DNA of 64,000 bases from Pseudomonas sp. HN11 (GTDB taxonomy: Bacteria > Pseudomonadota > Gammaproteobacteria > Pseudomonadales > Pseudomonadaceae). Where the stretch lies: contig NZ_CP089985.1 in assembly GCF_021390155.1 (NCBI RefSeq), positions 4,289,001 through 4,353,000 of the forward strand. Direction: 5' to 3'. The first letter of the stretch is position 1. Each line of letters opens with the position of its first letter. The notes below the pieces were generated by a model, which did not search any database, was not told the DNA's origin, and was given only the letters and a program-made list of their open reading frames with translations. A program made the position numbers and the translations under genes. Of the stretch, positions 26,617-36,500 are shown one piece after another.

Positions 26617-26946
26617 CTAGATTCACCTAATGAGCGTTACGATTTCATAAAGCCAACAACTCAGCCATCAAGCACTTATAACCTGTAAATATAATAAACG
26701 CGCCCTGCATATCTAAATCAAAAAGATCGCGCGCCTTACTATCGGCCAGTGGAAAAATACAAGGAGTGCCTCAGCTCCATAATGATTTCCGGAGGGCGTG
26801 CGCCGTGTGGAGTGTCTATTAATTGGAGACACAGCAGTAGAACGACCATTAACTTCATGAGTCTTCCAAGGTCGTGCTCAACTGATCGCGACTTGTTTTA
26901 TCTCAATAGATGGCAAGGATAAACCGTCTTGTTCTTATATCGGCTA
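26617..26946. other. AT-rich gap between the two chemoreceptor genes
   Basis: No gene, hairpin or recognisable operator stands out in these 330 bases. It presumably carries the promoter of the downstream chemoreceptor and the end of the upstream transcript. Confidence 0.4.
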
Positions 26947-28080
26947 TCAGCTATTAAATAAGAGAGTATCCATTTTCAATTTATGCGACGCTTGCGCAAG
27001 ACTTTGTATCGATAAATTATTGCTGTGAGATTTTTGCGCCATGGCTTCTACCCGCGAAGCAATTTTCTCTGCTGCTTTCGTCTGATTACTCAGTTCTTCT
27101 GAAATTTTGTCGATGGTTATTGCCGAACAATGAGCACCTTCTCGAATCTGCTCCATGACTGATCCTGCTTCTTTGGTCAAAGCGACTCCCTCATTCGCTC
27201 GAGTAACTGCCGCTTGCATGCTGTCTATCACCTGGGTCGTGTGAGTTCTTATGCGTTCGATCATCTCAGTCACTTCCTTGGTTGATTGCGCGGTTCTTGC
27301 GGCAAGATTACGTACCTCATCAGCCACCACAGCAAATCCTCGACCGGCACTTCCCGCCCGAGCGGCCTCAATGGCAGCATTCAGTGCCAATAGATTTGTC
27401 TGCTCCGCGATGTCCTTGATGACTTGGATAATTGAATTAACTTCCTCGGAGGAATTTCCCAAGGCGACTATTCGAATAGAAGACTGATTCACTGCCTCGA
27501 CGATGCCTTCGACTCCGGCAGTGACATTAGCAATCACGTCACCTCCTTTCTGAGCCAAAAGTTCCGATTGACCCGAGATTGTTCTCGCATTGCTCGCCTG
27601 TCCTGCAATTTGGCTGATAGCGGTACCCATCGAGTCCAACGCCTGTGCCATTGTCAAAGCCCCCGTTGCCTGCGCACTGGTACTGTCGGCGATCAAGAAA
27701 GCTTGTTCATTCAATGAATGAGCCGAGGCTCGCACTGTTTGATCCAGTTCATAGCGTTGCAAACACTTCACTCGCCAGTTCCGTTGCGCATCCACCAAGG
27801 TCTGCGTGACGTTTCCAATCACAGCCCCTTTCGTCGCAATAGGCTCTTGGCTGAAATCACCTACACCCATCGTCCGCGCTACACGTACGGCGTAGTCGCA
27901 GACTACAAATAACGTCGTTAAATATCGATTTGCCTGCCAGGATGTAATGAGCAATCCGATAGCTAATATCGTCAGGCACCGCCTAGCAATATGCTCGTGA
28001 GTGCTCAGCGCACCGAATATTGCGATAGCCACCAATACTAATGTCACTGCGGCCAGGACTCGCTTGGTTCGTATACTCAT
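26947..28080 (-). CDS. Chemotaxis signalling protein lacking a periplasmic sensor
   Basis: A 377-residue chemoreceptor-like protein. Two membrane helices (residues 8-25 and about 34-50) are separated by only about ten residues, so there is no external ligand domain. A linker then leads to a normal signalling hairpin ([39 protein letters not shown]). It ends without a CheR-binding pentapeptide. It may signal from membrane state or through a partner receptor such as the neighbouring one. Confidence 0.88.
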   Translation of the reverse strand: MSIRTKRVLAAVTLVLVAIAIFGALSTHEHIARRCLTILAIGLLITSWQANRYLTTLFVVCDYAVRVARTMGVGDFSQEPIATKGAVIGNVTQTLVDAQRNWRVKCLQRYELDQTVRASAHSLNEQAFLIADSTSAQATGALTMAQALDSMGTAISQIAGQASNARTISGQSELLAQKGGDVIANVTAGVEGIVEAVNQSSIRIVALGNSSEEVNSIIQVIKDIAEQTNLLALNAAIEAARAGSAGRGFAVVADEVRNLAARTAQSTKEVTEMIERIRTHTTQVIDSMQAAVTRANEGVALTKEAGSVMEQIREGAHCSAITIDKISEELSNQTKAAEKIASRVEAMAQKSHSNNLSIQSLAQASHKLKMDTLLFNS

Positions 28081-28110
28081 TTGAAATTTCCCTACGAGAA
28101 CGATAGGCGG

Positions 28111-29712
28111 TCAGGCGGGGTTGCTGGACATCATCAGAGTTATTGCCCGATCCGCCACTGCCATCACTGGTGCGTTAGTGTTGGCACTGATGATAGTGGG
28201 CATCATTGAGGCATCAATGACGCGTAACCCCGTTACACCTCTTACTCGCAGATCGCCGTGGAGCACACTCATGGGGTCGTGATCGGGTCCCATCTTGCAG
28301 GTGCCTACAGGATGGTAATTGCTCTCAGTTGTGCGCTTGAGGTATTCCAGCAGCGCTTCGTCAGTTTGCACTTCGATGCCCGGCTGAATCTCTTTGCGGA
28401 TGATGCCGGCCAGCGGTTCCGTCGCTGCGATGGAACGCAAATATTTGAGTGCTTCTACCAGGCGCGAGCAGTCACTAGGGTCGCTCAGCCAGTTGGGATT
28501 GATCAGCGGGTCGTCGCTTGGATTCGCTGAGCGTAAACGTACAGTGCCCCGGGAAAGAGGTTTGACCAGATTGGCCATTAAAGTGAAACCGTGGGTCACA
28601 TTCTCTTCATCCTCCATAGGCCACATGACACCGACCCCGTAGATCTGCAAATCCGGGTCCGACAATGGGTCCTGCAGATTGACAAAGGCCATGGTTTCGG
28701 CGCCGTTCGAGGAAATCGGCCCATCATGAAATGCAAAATAACGCAACGCATTGCGTACCGCAGGCCAACCTCTGTCCTCGCCGTAGTAGCCGTAGGCACC
28801 GTTGGTAGTCATGGAAAGTAGCGCCGTGTTGTGGTCTTGCAGGTTTTCCCCCACTCCCGGTAAATCGACCCGTACGTCGATACCGTGCTGGTTCAGGTGC
28901 TCAGCAGGACCAATCCCCGAAAGCATCAGCAATTTTGGTGTTGCAAAAGCACCAGCGGCGAGGAGTATTTCAGCTCCAGCATGAACCTCGTGTATCGATT
29001 GCTTAAGCTGGTACTCGACGCCCACGGCTCGATCAGCGTCGAATAGAATTTTATTGACTCGAGCGCCAGTGATAACCGTCAGCAACGGGTTATCGAGGAT
29101 TGGTTTTATGAATGCCGTGGATGCGCTGCTGCGTTCACCACGCCAGGTGGAAGTTTGTAGGTAACCGACTCCGTAAAGATCGCCAGCATTGAAATCTGAC
29201 CGGAACGGCAGACCTACGCGTTGCATCGTGCGCACAAAAATATCGGCTGCCTCGACCCGGTAACGAGGATCCGAGACTTTCAATGGACCTTCGGCGCCAT
29301 GCGCATCGTTATCGAAACGCTGATTGCCTTCCTGACGCTTGAAATAAGGTAACAAGACATCCCAGCCCCACTGCGGCTGTCCCAGTACCGTGTTCCACTG
29401 CTCGTAATCCTGACGTGAACCACGGGTGTAAGCCATCGCATTGACGGAACTGCCACCACCCATCACATTGCCCTGGGGTACCCGCACTACGCGTCCGTTC
29501 AATCGCAGCTGTGGTTCGGATGCGTACTGCTTGACGTAAGGACTTCCTTCGAAAAGCATCTTGAATGTTGCAGCTGGCATTTTTAGCAGCATACTTTTGT
29601 CCACGGCGCCCTGCTCAAGCAATAACACTCGCTTGCCGTGGTCGATGACAAGGCGGTTTGCAGCAATGCAGCCGGAACTGCCCCCACCGACGATGATGTA
29701 GTCATATTTCAT
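28111..29712 (-). CDS. GMC-family FAD-dependent alcohol dehydrogenase
   Basis: A 533-residue glucose-methanol-choline oxidoreductase. YIIVGGGSSGCIAANRLV binds FAD; GNVMGGGSSVNAMAYTRGS and AGAFATPKLLMLSGIGPAEH are the two GMC signatures. The catalytic His is in NYHPVGTCKMG and the partner position is in SANTNAP. It oxidises an alcohol to an aldehyde. The aldehyde dehydrogenase gene lies 21 bases upstream in the same operon. Confidence 0.91.
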   Translation of the reverse strand: MKYDYIIVGGGSSGCIAANRLVIDHGKRVLLLEQGAVDKSMLLKMPAATFKMLFEGSPYVKQYASEPQLRLNGRVVRVPQGNVMGGGSSVNAMAYTRGSRQDYEQWNTVLGQPQWGWDVLLPYFKRQEGNQRFDNDAHGAEGPLKVSDPRYRVEAADIFVRTMQRVGLPFRSDFNAGDLYGVGYLQTSTWRGERSSASTAFIKPILDNPLLTVITGARVNKILFDADRAVGVEYQLKQSIHEVHAGAEILLAAGAFATPKLLMLSGIGPAEHLNQHGIDVRVDLPGVGENLQDHNTALLSMTTNGAYGYYGEDRGWPAVRNALRYFAFHDGPISSNGAETMAFVNLQDPLSDPDLQIYGVGVMWPMEDEENVTHGFTLMANLVKPLSRGTVRLRSANPSDDPLINPNWLSDPSDCSRLVEALKYLRSIAATEPLAGIIRKEIQPGIEVQTDEALLEYLKRTTESNYHPVGTCKMGPDHDPMSVLHGDLRVRGVTGLRVIDASMMPTIISANTNAPVMAVADRAITLMMSSNPA

Positions 29713-29733
29713 GAGATACCTGCGGTAGCGAGT

Positions 29734-31209
29734 TCAAACGCTGGGGAGATAGATGGCTTGGGATTCCAGAAACGCATCCAGCCCTTCGGGACCGCCTTCG
29801 CGGCCCATACCTGATTGCTTGAACCCACCAAAAGGCACGTTAGGCGCCATCTGCAAACCATTGATAGTCACGTTGCCCGTTTTGATCTGGCGCGCAAAGG
29901 CGGCAGCCCGCTCGGTGGATGTGCTGAATACGCTTCCGCTGAGGCCGAAATCGCTGTCGTTGGCCAGGCGCAGGGCGTGGGCATCATCTTCGTAGGCCAT
30001 AATTACCACTACCGGACCAAAGATCTCCTGACGTGCAATCGTCATTTCAGGCGTCACGTCGACGAACACTGTTGGCTCAATGAAGAAACCTGACCCATGC
30101 CCTTTGGCTCGCGATCCACCTGTAACGATTCGCGCGCCTTCATCTAAACCGCTTTGGATGTAAGCCAATACACGCTCATATTGCGTGGCGCTGGCCACCG
30201 GCCCCAAGTGTGTCGTGTCGTCCCAAGGATCCCCGACTGCCAGGCTGGCAATCGCCTGTGTATAGGCAGAGACAAATTCTTCATGGCGCGATTGAGGTAC
30301 AAGCAAACGGGTTTGAGCGAAACAAATTTGCCCTGAAAACGGCATGCTGAAATGGGCTAGAGCTCCGACAGTGGCTTGCAGGTCAGCGTCATCCAGAATG
30401 ATGGCTGCGGATTTACCGCCCAACTCCAAAGTGAAACGCGCCATGCGTTGAATGCACACGTTCGCGATCGTCTTGCCTACCGCCGTGCTACCGGTAAAGC
30501 TGACTTTATCTACCCCGTGGGACGCTACAAGGTAGGCTCCTTCGTCTCTATCTGCCGTCACGACATTGATTACGCCATCTGGAATGCCAGCTTCTTCCGC
30601 GCATTCGGCCAGCACCAGCGCATCGAAGGGCGATTCCGGTGGCGACTTGATGATGACTGTACAACCCGCCGCGAGTGCAGCACCGAGTTTGTAGGCAAGA
30701 ATAGGCAACTGGGCATTCCAGGGCGCAATCAAAGCAACAACGCCGACCGGCTGACGAATGACGTCGGCCTTGCCTTCGAATGTTTCACGTACCTGTGTGA
30801 ATTCGAAGGTTTCAGCCAACTGCGCGTAATAGTCGAGCATCGCGGGTGCGAAACCGGAGAAACGTCCCGCGAAAGCTACCGGTGCACCGACCTGAGCGGT
30901 CCAGAGCCGAGTGAGCAACGGCAAGCGATCGTTAACGATCTCTGCAAACAGCCGCAAATGGGTGGCCCGCTGCGGGCCGCTCAATTGCGCCCACGGGCCC
31001 AGATCGAACGCCTGACGGGCTGCAGCGACGGCGTGATCAATGTCGGAAAAACTCGCCAAGGGTACGTCGCACATTGGCGCTTCGGTAGAAGGATCGATCA
31101 GCGTACGTCGCAGAGCTCCGTCCACCGGCGACCATTGGCCTGCGATGAAAAAGCGTGAAAGAACGTTTTCCGATAGCTCTCTTTTAAAATCGAAAACAGG
31201 CTGTTTCAT
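29734..31209 (-). CDS. NAD(P)-dependent aldehyde dehydrogenase
   Basis: A 491-residue ALDH. VALIAPWNAQLPILAYKLG and FTGSTAVGKTI form the coenzyme site; the catalytic Glu is in LELGGKSAAI and the nucleophile Cys in SGQICFAQTR. The start at MKQPVFDFKREL has a GGAGG site at good spacing. It probably oxidises the aldehyde made by the downstream GMC enzyme to an acid for the island's ring pathway. Confidence 0.92.
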   Translation of the reverse strand: MKQPVFDFKRELSENVLSRFFIAGQWSPVDGALRRTLIDPSTEAPMCDVPLASFSDIDHAVAAARQAFDLGPWAQLSGPQRATHLRLFAEIVNDRLPLLTRLWTAQVGAPVAFAGRFSGFAPAMLDYYAQLAETFEFTQVRETFEGKADVIRQPVGVVALIAPWNAQLPILAYKLGAALAAGCTVIIKSPPESPFDALVLAECAEEAGIPDGVINVVTADRDEGAYLVASHGVDKVSFTGSTAVGKTIANVCIQRMARFTLELGGKSAAIILDDADLQATVGALAHFSMPFSGQICFAQTRLLVPQSRHEEFVSAYTQAIASLAVGDPWDDTTHLGPVASATQYERVLAYIQSGLDEGARIVTGGSRAKGHGSGFFIEPTVFVDVTPEMTIARQEIFGPVVVIMAYEDDAHALRLANDSDFGLSGSVFSTSTERAAAFARQIKTGNVTINGLQMAPNVPFGGFKQSGMGREGGPEGLDAFLESQAIYLPSV

Positions 31210-31237
31210 AGCGCCTCCAGGTAAGAGCGATGGATGA

Positions 31238-32425
31238 TTAGAATTTGTAGCCATAGCCCATCACGACGTAGCCGTACTTCACGTCAATGGTCGAACCGCT
31301 GCTTTTGCCCGTGCCGGTAACGTGTTCGCTGAGATCCTTGACCAATCCAAAGGTCGCTTCCCCGCTTTCGCCTACAGTGCGTGTCACGCCAGCGCTATAA
31401 GACTTATGCAATAAACCCGGGATCAAAATATTGGCTACGAGCGAATCACTGGCGTACTGGCGGTTGGCGTAGTTGATGCCCGTACGAACCGTCCATTGCT
31501 CATTGAGTTGATAGGCCAACCCCAGGCGCATGTTGTGTTGATCACGCCAGCCGAACGTCTGATCGCTGTTTAATGCTTTGACCTCTGACCAGCGGATCAG
31601 CCTGTAATCGAATGCGACTGTCAGCTTGTCTGTTGGTCGCCACGCCAATCCGGCGCCGAGGATTTCAGGGCTGTCGAGCTTGCCATCAGAGACAGCCAAC
31701 AAATCATCCTTATAACCATCAAAGCTGGTCGCTTTTTGTTTACTGATATACGAGACACCCAGCGTCAGAGGGGCAACAGGCGTCCACAAAGCACCCAGGC
31801 GGACCCCGTAACTCCACGCGCCTTGGGTTCCATGGTTAGGCAAAAGGGCGGGACCTGCAGGCGTTGGAAATGCAGCGCCGCGAACAAACAGTGATTGGTA
31901 GGCCGCCGTAATCGACATACCTATGGCAAAGTTGTCAGTAACTTTGTACGCCACTGTCGGCGCAATGCCGACCTGCTTGAGCATCGCTTGAAATCGTGGT
32001 AGTCCCTGCCCCTGAAACAACGGTCCGTCGTAGTCCCAGCCCACACCCGAACCGATCGAGGACACCCCGACGCTCAGCTTCGGTGAAAGGTCGTAGTTAA
32101 AACCAAACTCGGGGATGGGGACCGTTTTATGACCACGCAGACGATTATCCGGGGAGCCATAAGTGGCCTCATTACTACCGATGAATAGCTGAATGTCACC
32201 GTCAACTCTATTGCCTACATACGCCATTCCTGCCGGATTAGACGCGGCAGCCATTGAGTCCTGTGGCAATGCAATTGCAGCTCCGCCCATCGTCACGCTT
32301 TTTAGCCCTTGACCATCGGTGTACAAACCATTGGACGCGTATGTCATGACTGGAGCGCCTAACATCAGCCCTCCAATACAACCTGCAAAAGTCCGGACGA
32401 CGTAATACCTGAACGTAGTGTTCAT
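31238..32425 (-). CDS. FadL-type outer-membrane transporter
   Basis: A 395-residue outer-membrane protein with a signal peptide (cleavage near APVMTYASNG). Its mature N-terminus, NGLYTDGQGLKSVTMGGAAI and NPAGMAYVGNR, is the FadL plug region. The C-terminus ends in aromatic Tyr-Lys-Phe, as beta-barrels do. FadL relatives in catabolic operons take up hydrophobic aromatics, which fits the downstream ALDH and GMC genes, 28 bases away. Confidence 0.88.
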   Translation of the reverse strand: MNTTFRYYVVRTFAGCIGGLMLGAPVMTYASNGLYTDGQGLKSVTMGGAAIALPQDSMAAASNPAGMAYVGNRVDGDIQLFIGSNEATYGSPDNRLRGHKTVPIPEFGFNYDLSPKLSVGVSSIGSGVGWDYDGPLFQGQGLPRFQAMLKQVGIAPTVAYKVTDNFAIGMSITAAYQSLFVRGAAFPTPAGPALLPNHGTQGAWSYGVRLGALWTPVAPLTLGVSYISKQKATSFDGYKDDLLAVSDGKLDSPEILGAGLAWRPTDKLTVAFDYRLIRWSEVKALNSDQTFGWRDQHNMRLGLAYQLNEQWTVRTGINYANRQYASDSLVANILIPGLLHKSYSAGVTRTVGESGEATFGLVKDLSEHVTGTGKSSGSTIDVKYGYVVMGYGYKF

Positions 32426-32861
32426 ATTTCCTCTCTTTTATTTTTATGGTGAGGCGACAGCAAGTGACTAGGCCAAGAATCGGATAGTCGTTAGTGTAAA
32501 ATTTAGAACGCGAGCCTACCCTTATAACCCTCTAGAAAGCTTCATCGGATCGTATTTCGGTAGCACTTAACAAATAAAAACTTCGCTACGAATAATCCAC
32601 TAATTAGTTAGTTACGAAGGAGAACACATAGTTTTGGGCAGCGCCTGGCAGACAACATGCGTTGACGGGAATTGGCCCTTATTGAAGCAGCACATATGGG
32701 AAAGAAGACACGTAATTTAAGCCGTCAGTTCGCTCCACTCATGCTTCTTTTGATCAGAAAGACACCGTTCCTGATCACCGTCCTGTGAAGCGATGGTAGG
32801 GAGGCCAATGGACACCAGCAACGCGAAATGGCGCATGACTGTTATTGAATAAAAGCATTGC
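32426..32861. other. Gap between the FadL-type and LysR genes
   Basis: No gene seen in 436 bases. A 10-bp palindrome ACTAATTAGT (32599-32608) lies inside a wider CTTCG...CGAAG pair (32581-32619). It may be an operator for the fadL-aldh-gmc operon, which should start here. Confidence 0.4.
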
Positions 32862-33806
32862 TCAAGCCGGCAACATCAGTGATCGCACGGCGATGGATCG
32901 TTGCCGGATTTCCTCGCGAATCACGGAGTCAATAAGCCCCAGCGCCTGCTGGGTCAAGAGGTTGCTCGGCCGATGCGTAGAAGTGGCCAGCCAAAGGCTG
33001 GTGGCCAGTTCCGGCTGTATCGCGCGAACACTTAAGCGCTTATCGAGATGACAGTTATCGTCACCGATAGCATTCATTGGAAGGACTGCATGGCCGTGCC
33101 CTCGCCGGACCAGCTCATGGATGGCAGGGATGCTCTCTATCTCATAACGCACTTTGATCTTTCGCTCCACAGTCGCTAATGACTGCTCAAGCAAGAGGCG
33201 AATATTATTCGGACGCCCCGGCATGATGAATTGAAGCTCTGCAAGGGCCTCCAAGGTGATGGAGCCACCAAGAGTGACATCATCGTCAGGGGTGCGCGGA
33301 GAGATTAGAAACAACGGCTCCTCCGCCAACGGCAACAGGTCGACATTCGCAGTAGGCGTGGTGTTATAGACCACACCGCAATCCAGTCTACCAATGCCCA
33401 ACCATTCGAGAATGTGAGTGGACAGCCCTTCAACCAGGCAGAGCGTCACGCCCGGAAATTGTTCGCGGAACGCTTCCACCAACGGCACCGTAGCGGTGCG
33501 TCCTAAACTGGGGGGCCAACCTAGGACCAATCGTCCTTCAGCGACATTGCGATGCTGATCAATGTCCGAACGCGCCAGGTCGATTTGCCGAAGAATGCCT
33601 CGTGAATGTTTAAGCAGTCGGGTACCCGCCGCCGTCAGCGTAACCCCACGACCAGTACGTTCGAACAATGACGCACGCAGTTCGATTTCCAACTGTCGTA
33701 TCTGCCGGCTCAGTGCAGGTTGAGCGATGTCGAGAAATGCAGAAGCCTTGCTGAAACTACCGAGTTCTGCGACCTGACTGAAATATTCAAGCTGTTTTAT
33801 GTCCAT
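32862..33806 (-). CDS. LysR family regulator, probable activator of the Rieske operon
   Basis: A 314-residue LysR protein. MDIKQLEYFSQVAELGSFSK and FLDIAQPALSRQIRQLE form the helix-turn-helix region, of the CatR/TsaR type common in aromatic catabolism. It is divergent from the Rieske oxygenase gene across 282 bases that hold a textbook LysR box (33913-33937). It is therefore the best candidate regulator of ring hydroxylation and perhaps of both pathway blocks. Confidence 0.9.
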   Translation of the reverse strand: MDIKQLEYFSQVAELGSFSKASAFLDIAQPALSRQIRQLEIELRASLFERTGRGVTLTAAGTRLLKHSRGILRQIDLARSDIDQHRNVAEGRLVLGWPPSLGRTATVPLVEAFREQFPGVTLCLVEGLSTHILEWLGIGRLDCGVVYNTTPTANVDLLPLAEEPLFLISPRTPDDDVTLGGSITLEALAELQFIMPGRPNNIRLLLEQSLATVERKIKVRYEIESIPAIHELVRRGHGHAVLPMNAIGDDNCHLDKRLSVRAIQPELATSLWLATSTHRPSNLLTQQALGLIDSVIREEIRQRSIAVRSLMLPA

Positions 33807-33912
33807 GCCAATCCCGTTTTTTTAGTTGTTAGGGTTGGTTGATTTTGTCGTTGCGTTACTCAATAGGATGCACCCAGGCGGTTCACATCACAACTGAAAG
33901 CCCCCTTAGGCA

Positions 33913-33937
33913 CAGTTATCTAAATTTTGCATAACTG
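33913..33937. promoter_or_regulatory. LysR box between regulator and Rieske oxygenase
   Basis: CAGTTAT-N11-ATAACTG, a perfect 7-bp inverted repeat with the T-N11-A core of LysR operators, 107 bases upstream of the regulator start and about 150 bases upstream of the oxygenase start. It probably serves both divergent promoters. Confidence 0.7.
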
Positions 33938-34088
33938 CTAGTGAGTGCGCGTCATTGATCGCCTCGTGCCCCACCCCTCAATGTTGGGTCAGCTCAAAAC
34001 GATGAGCCTCCAATAATAACGTAACCGTTCACCTGTTAAGGAGTCGTTCCTTCCGGTAGTTCGGTACTTCAAGAACAGGATTTAAAAG

Positions 34089-35429
34089 ATGGACCAGACA
34101 AGCCTGATCCCTGTGGTTCAAGACAGTATTCCGAGCGAGCGCGGCCCTGGCCGCTACCAATACCTGACTCGCACCAATCGTGGTACGCCTGCCGGTGAGC
34201 TCTTGCGTCGCTACTGGCAACCCATTGCCTTGGCCGATGCCGTACCACCGGGCTCGGCGCCTTTTCCAGTGCGAATCATGGGCGAGGACCTTGTGTTGTT
34301 TCGCGATGATAAAGGTGAAGTTGGGCTGATCAATCGCAAGTGCGCACACCGCTGTGCAGACTTGGCTTTGGGTCGTATCGAAGATGGCGGTCTGCGCTGT
34401 CCTTATCACGGGTGGCTGTTCGACGGTAAAGGAAAATGTCTCGATCAGCCTGCGGAACACTCTGCGACCGCTAAGGACAAGGTGCGCACCCATTCCTACC
34501 CTCTACATGAAGCGGCAGGTGCGTTCTGGGCGTACATGGGACCTGGCGAGCCACCACTTTTCCCCAATTATCCGGCACTCGCTGGTGGCGATGAGCACCG
34601 TTACACCTGCCGCTGGCGCGGCGACTGCAATTGGTTGCAAGCCAGTGAAGGCAACATTGATCCGGTACATACCTCTTACCTCCATCAGCTCGAGTTGACT
34701 GACGAGACCATGCAAGCTCGGTGGGGTGTATTTTCGAACAAGGCACGTCCAATCATCAGTATCGAAGACACCCGATTCGGTGTTCGTCTTTATACCAAGC
34801 GTGCCATCAGTGAAACTCGCGACACCTCAATTCGGATCACGAATTACGTCATGCCCAACGCCTGCGCGGTCGGAGGATTTGAGGGTTATTTAGGGGACGG
34901 CGGGCTGACGATGTTGTGGGACGTTCCTATCGATGATCACGCGCACTGGCGTTGGGAGTTTATTTATCACCGCAGCGGGCAGCTCGATAAAGAAGCCTTG
35001 GAGAAGCAATACCAGGCTGAGAAAGATGAGCACGACCGCATGCTGCGCGCTGACGACCCGCTTTTCATGCAGGACCGCGAGTCCATGAAAGATGCAGCCT
35101 ATCTAGGCATGGGCGAATGTTTCTCTGTGCATGACATTGCAATTACCCAATCCCAAGGTGTTATTCACGAGCATACCCATGAACATCTCGGCGCAACTGA
35201 CGTGGCGATCATGCGTGCGCGTCGGATGCTTGATGAGGGTGCCCGCGACGTACTTGAAGGCAAAGACCCACGTGGTGTTGTTCGCACCACTGAGGCAAAC
35301 AACTTCAAAGACATGGTCGTGATTACAGGTGTCATAGGGCCCGATACCAGCCAGGAAGCCTTCTGCAATGTTCACGCTGAGGACGAGTTTCTATTCGCTC
35401 CTGAAACAAGCGGAGGTCGTGATGTTTGA
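34089..35429 (+). CDS. Rieske ring-hydroxylating oxygenase (phthalate 4,5-dioxygenase-like)
   Basis: A 446-residue oxygenase component. Rieske ligands are Cys85-His87 (INRKCAHRC) and Cys104-His107 (RCPYHGW). The mononuclear iron site has His194 and His199 in EGNIDPVHTSYLH. The N-terminal GTPAGELLRRYWQPIALA is typical of the phthalate-dioxygenase group, which includes dioxygenases and O-demethylases. No small subunit is present, as expected. It overlaps its reductase gene by 8 bases. The substrate is undetermined. Confidence 0.91.
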   Translation: MDQTSLIPVVQDSIPSERGPGRYQYLTRTNRGTPAGELLRRYWQPIALADAVPPGSAPFPVRIMGEDLVLFRDDKGEVGLINRKCAHRCADLALGRIEDGGLRCPYHGWLFDGKGKCLDQPAEHSATAKDKVRTHSYPLHEAAGAFWAYMGPGEPPLFPNYPALAGGDEHRYTCRWRGDCNWLQASEGNIDPVHTSYLHQLELTDETMQARWGVFSNKARPIISIEDTRFGVRLYTKRAISETRDTSIRITNYVMPNACAVGGFEGYLGDGGLTMLWDVPIDDHAHWRWEFIYHRSGQLDKEALEKQYQAEKDEHDRMLRADDPLFMQDRESMKDAAYLGMGECFSVHDIAITQSQGVIHEHTHEHLGATDVAIMRARRMLDEGARDVLEGKDPRGVVRTTEANNFKDMVVITGVIGPDTSQEAFCNVHAEDEFLFAPETSGGRDV

Positions 35430-36378
35430 GGTCATCCTCACTCGCAAAGAACTCGAAGCAGAAAACATTTTTTTGTTTGAGTTTCAACATCCCGACGGTA
35501 GTGCATTACCACCGTTTACAGCAGGTTCACACATCGACGTACAAGTCAGGCCTGGACTGATTCGTCAATATTCACTGTGCAATCACCCTCAGGAACGCCA
35601 TCGTTACCAGTTGGGTGTTTTGCAGACGGCAGAATCCCGTGGCGGCTCCAAAGGCATGCATGAAGATTTGCACATTGGTCAAACTGTACTCATTAGCGAG
35701 CCACGAAATCTTTTCGAGCTTGAGCAGGATGCAAGTCATTCCTTGCTGTTCGCCGGTGGTATCGGCATAACGCCTATTCTCAGCATGGCAGAAGTTCTGA
35801 GTGATCGAGGGCACTCTTTTTCTCTCTATTATTTCGCCCGCAGTGCTTCAAGTGCTGCATTCATCAAGCGAGTCGGAAAGTCGCGCTACTGCGACAGCAC
35901 CTTTTGCCAGTTCGACGACGATGATACTCAGGCGCGATTAGACATTAAGGTTTTGCTCAACAACCCGGAGCCTCGCAAGCATTTGTACATTTGCGGGCCA
36001 GGCGGGTTCATGGATTTCGTCCTCGGTGTCGCGAGAGAGCAGCAATGGCCAGAGGCGAATCTGCACCGTGAGTATTTCAGCGCACCCGGTACCCCAGAGG
36101 AACAAAGCAGTGATCAGTTTGAGATCCAAGTGGCAAGCACTGGCCAGATACTGGAGGTTGGGCCACAGCAAACAGTCACGGATGTGTTGCTGACAGCGGG
36201 CATTGAAATTCCGGTCTCTTGCCAGCAGGGCATCTGCGGCACGTGTGTGACGAAGGTGCTGGATGGTGTTCCGGATCATCGAGATTACTACTTGAGCGAT
36301 CGTGAAAAAGCGTCTAACGACCAGTTCACACCTTGCTGTTCACGAGCCAAAAGCAGCCGCTTGGTTCTTGACCTTTAA
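35422..36378 (+). CDS. Oxygenase reductase (PDR/VanB family)
   Basis: A 318-residue reductase with the phthalate-dioxygenase-reductase layout: flavin domain (GSHIDVQVRPGLIRQYSLCN), NAD domain (SLLFAGGIGITPILSMAEVL and YICGPGGFMDFVL), and a C-terminal plant-type [2Fe-2S] domain (CQQGICGTC plus a later Cys). It passes electrons from NADH to the Rieske protein. The start at 35422 lies inside the oxygenase stop region, giving translational coupling. Confidence 0.93.
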   Translation: MFEVILTRKELEAENIFLFEFQHPDGSALPPFTAGSHIDVQVRPGLIRQYSLCNHPQERHRYQLGVLQTAESRGGSKGMHEDLHIGQTVLISEPRNLFELEQDASHSLLFAGGIGITPILSMAEVLSDRGHSFSLYYFARSASSAAFIKRVGKSRYCDSTFCQFDDDDTQARLDIKVLLNNPEPRKHLYICGPGGFMDFVLGVAREQQWPEANLHREYFSAPGTPEEQSSDQFEIQVASTGQILEVGPQQTVTDVLLTAGIEIPVSCQQGICGTCVTKVLDGVPDHRDYYLSDREKASNDQFTPCCSRAKSSRLVLDL

Positions 36379-36500
36379 CTTCGAACCAGCGAGTGAAATT
36401 CGTGCTTGCTGGTTCTGTCTTCTTCTCGAGGGTCGCGCTCGTAACATTTGCCAGCATAACGATTGTGTATTCCGAACAAAAACAACAACGGAGACAACAC

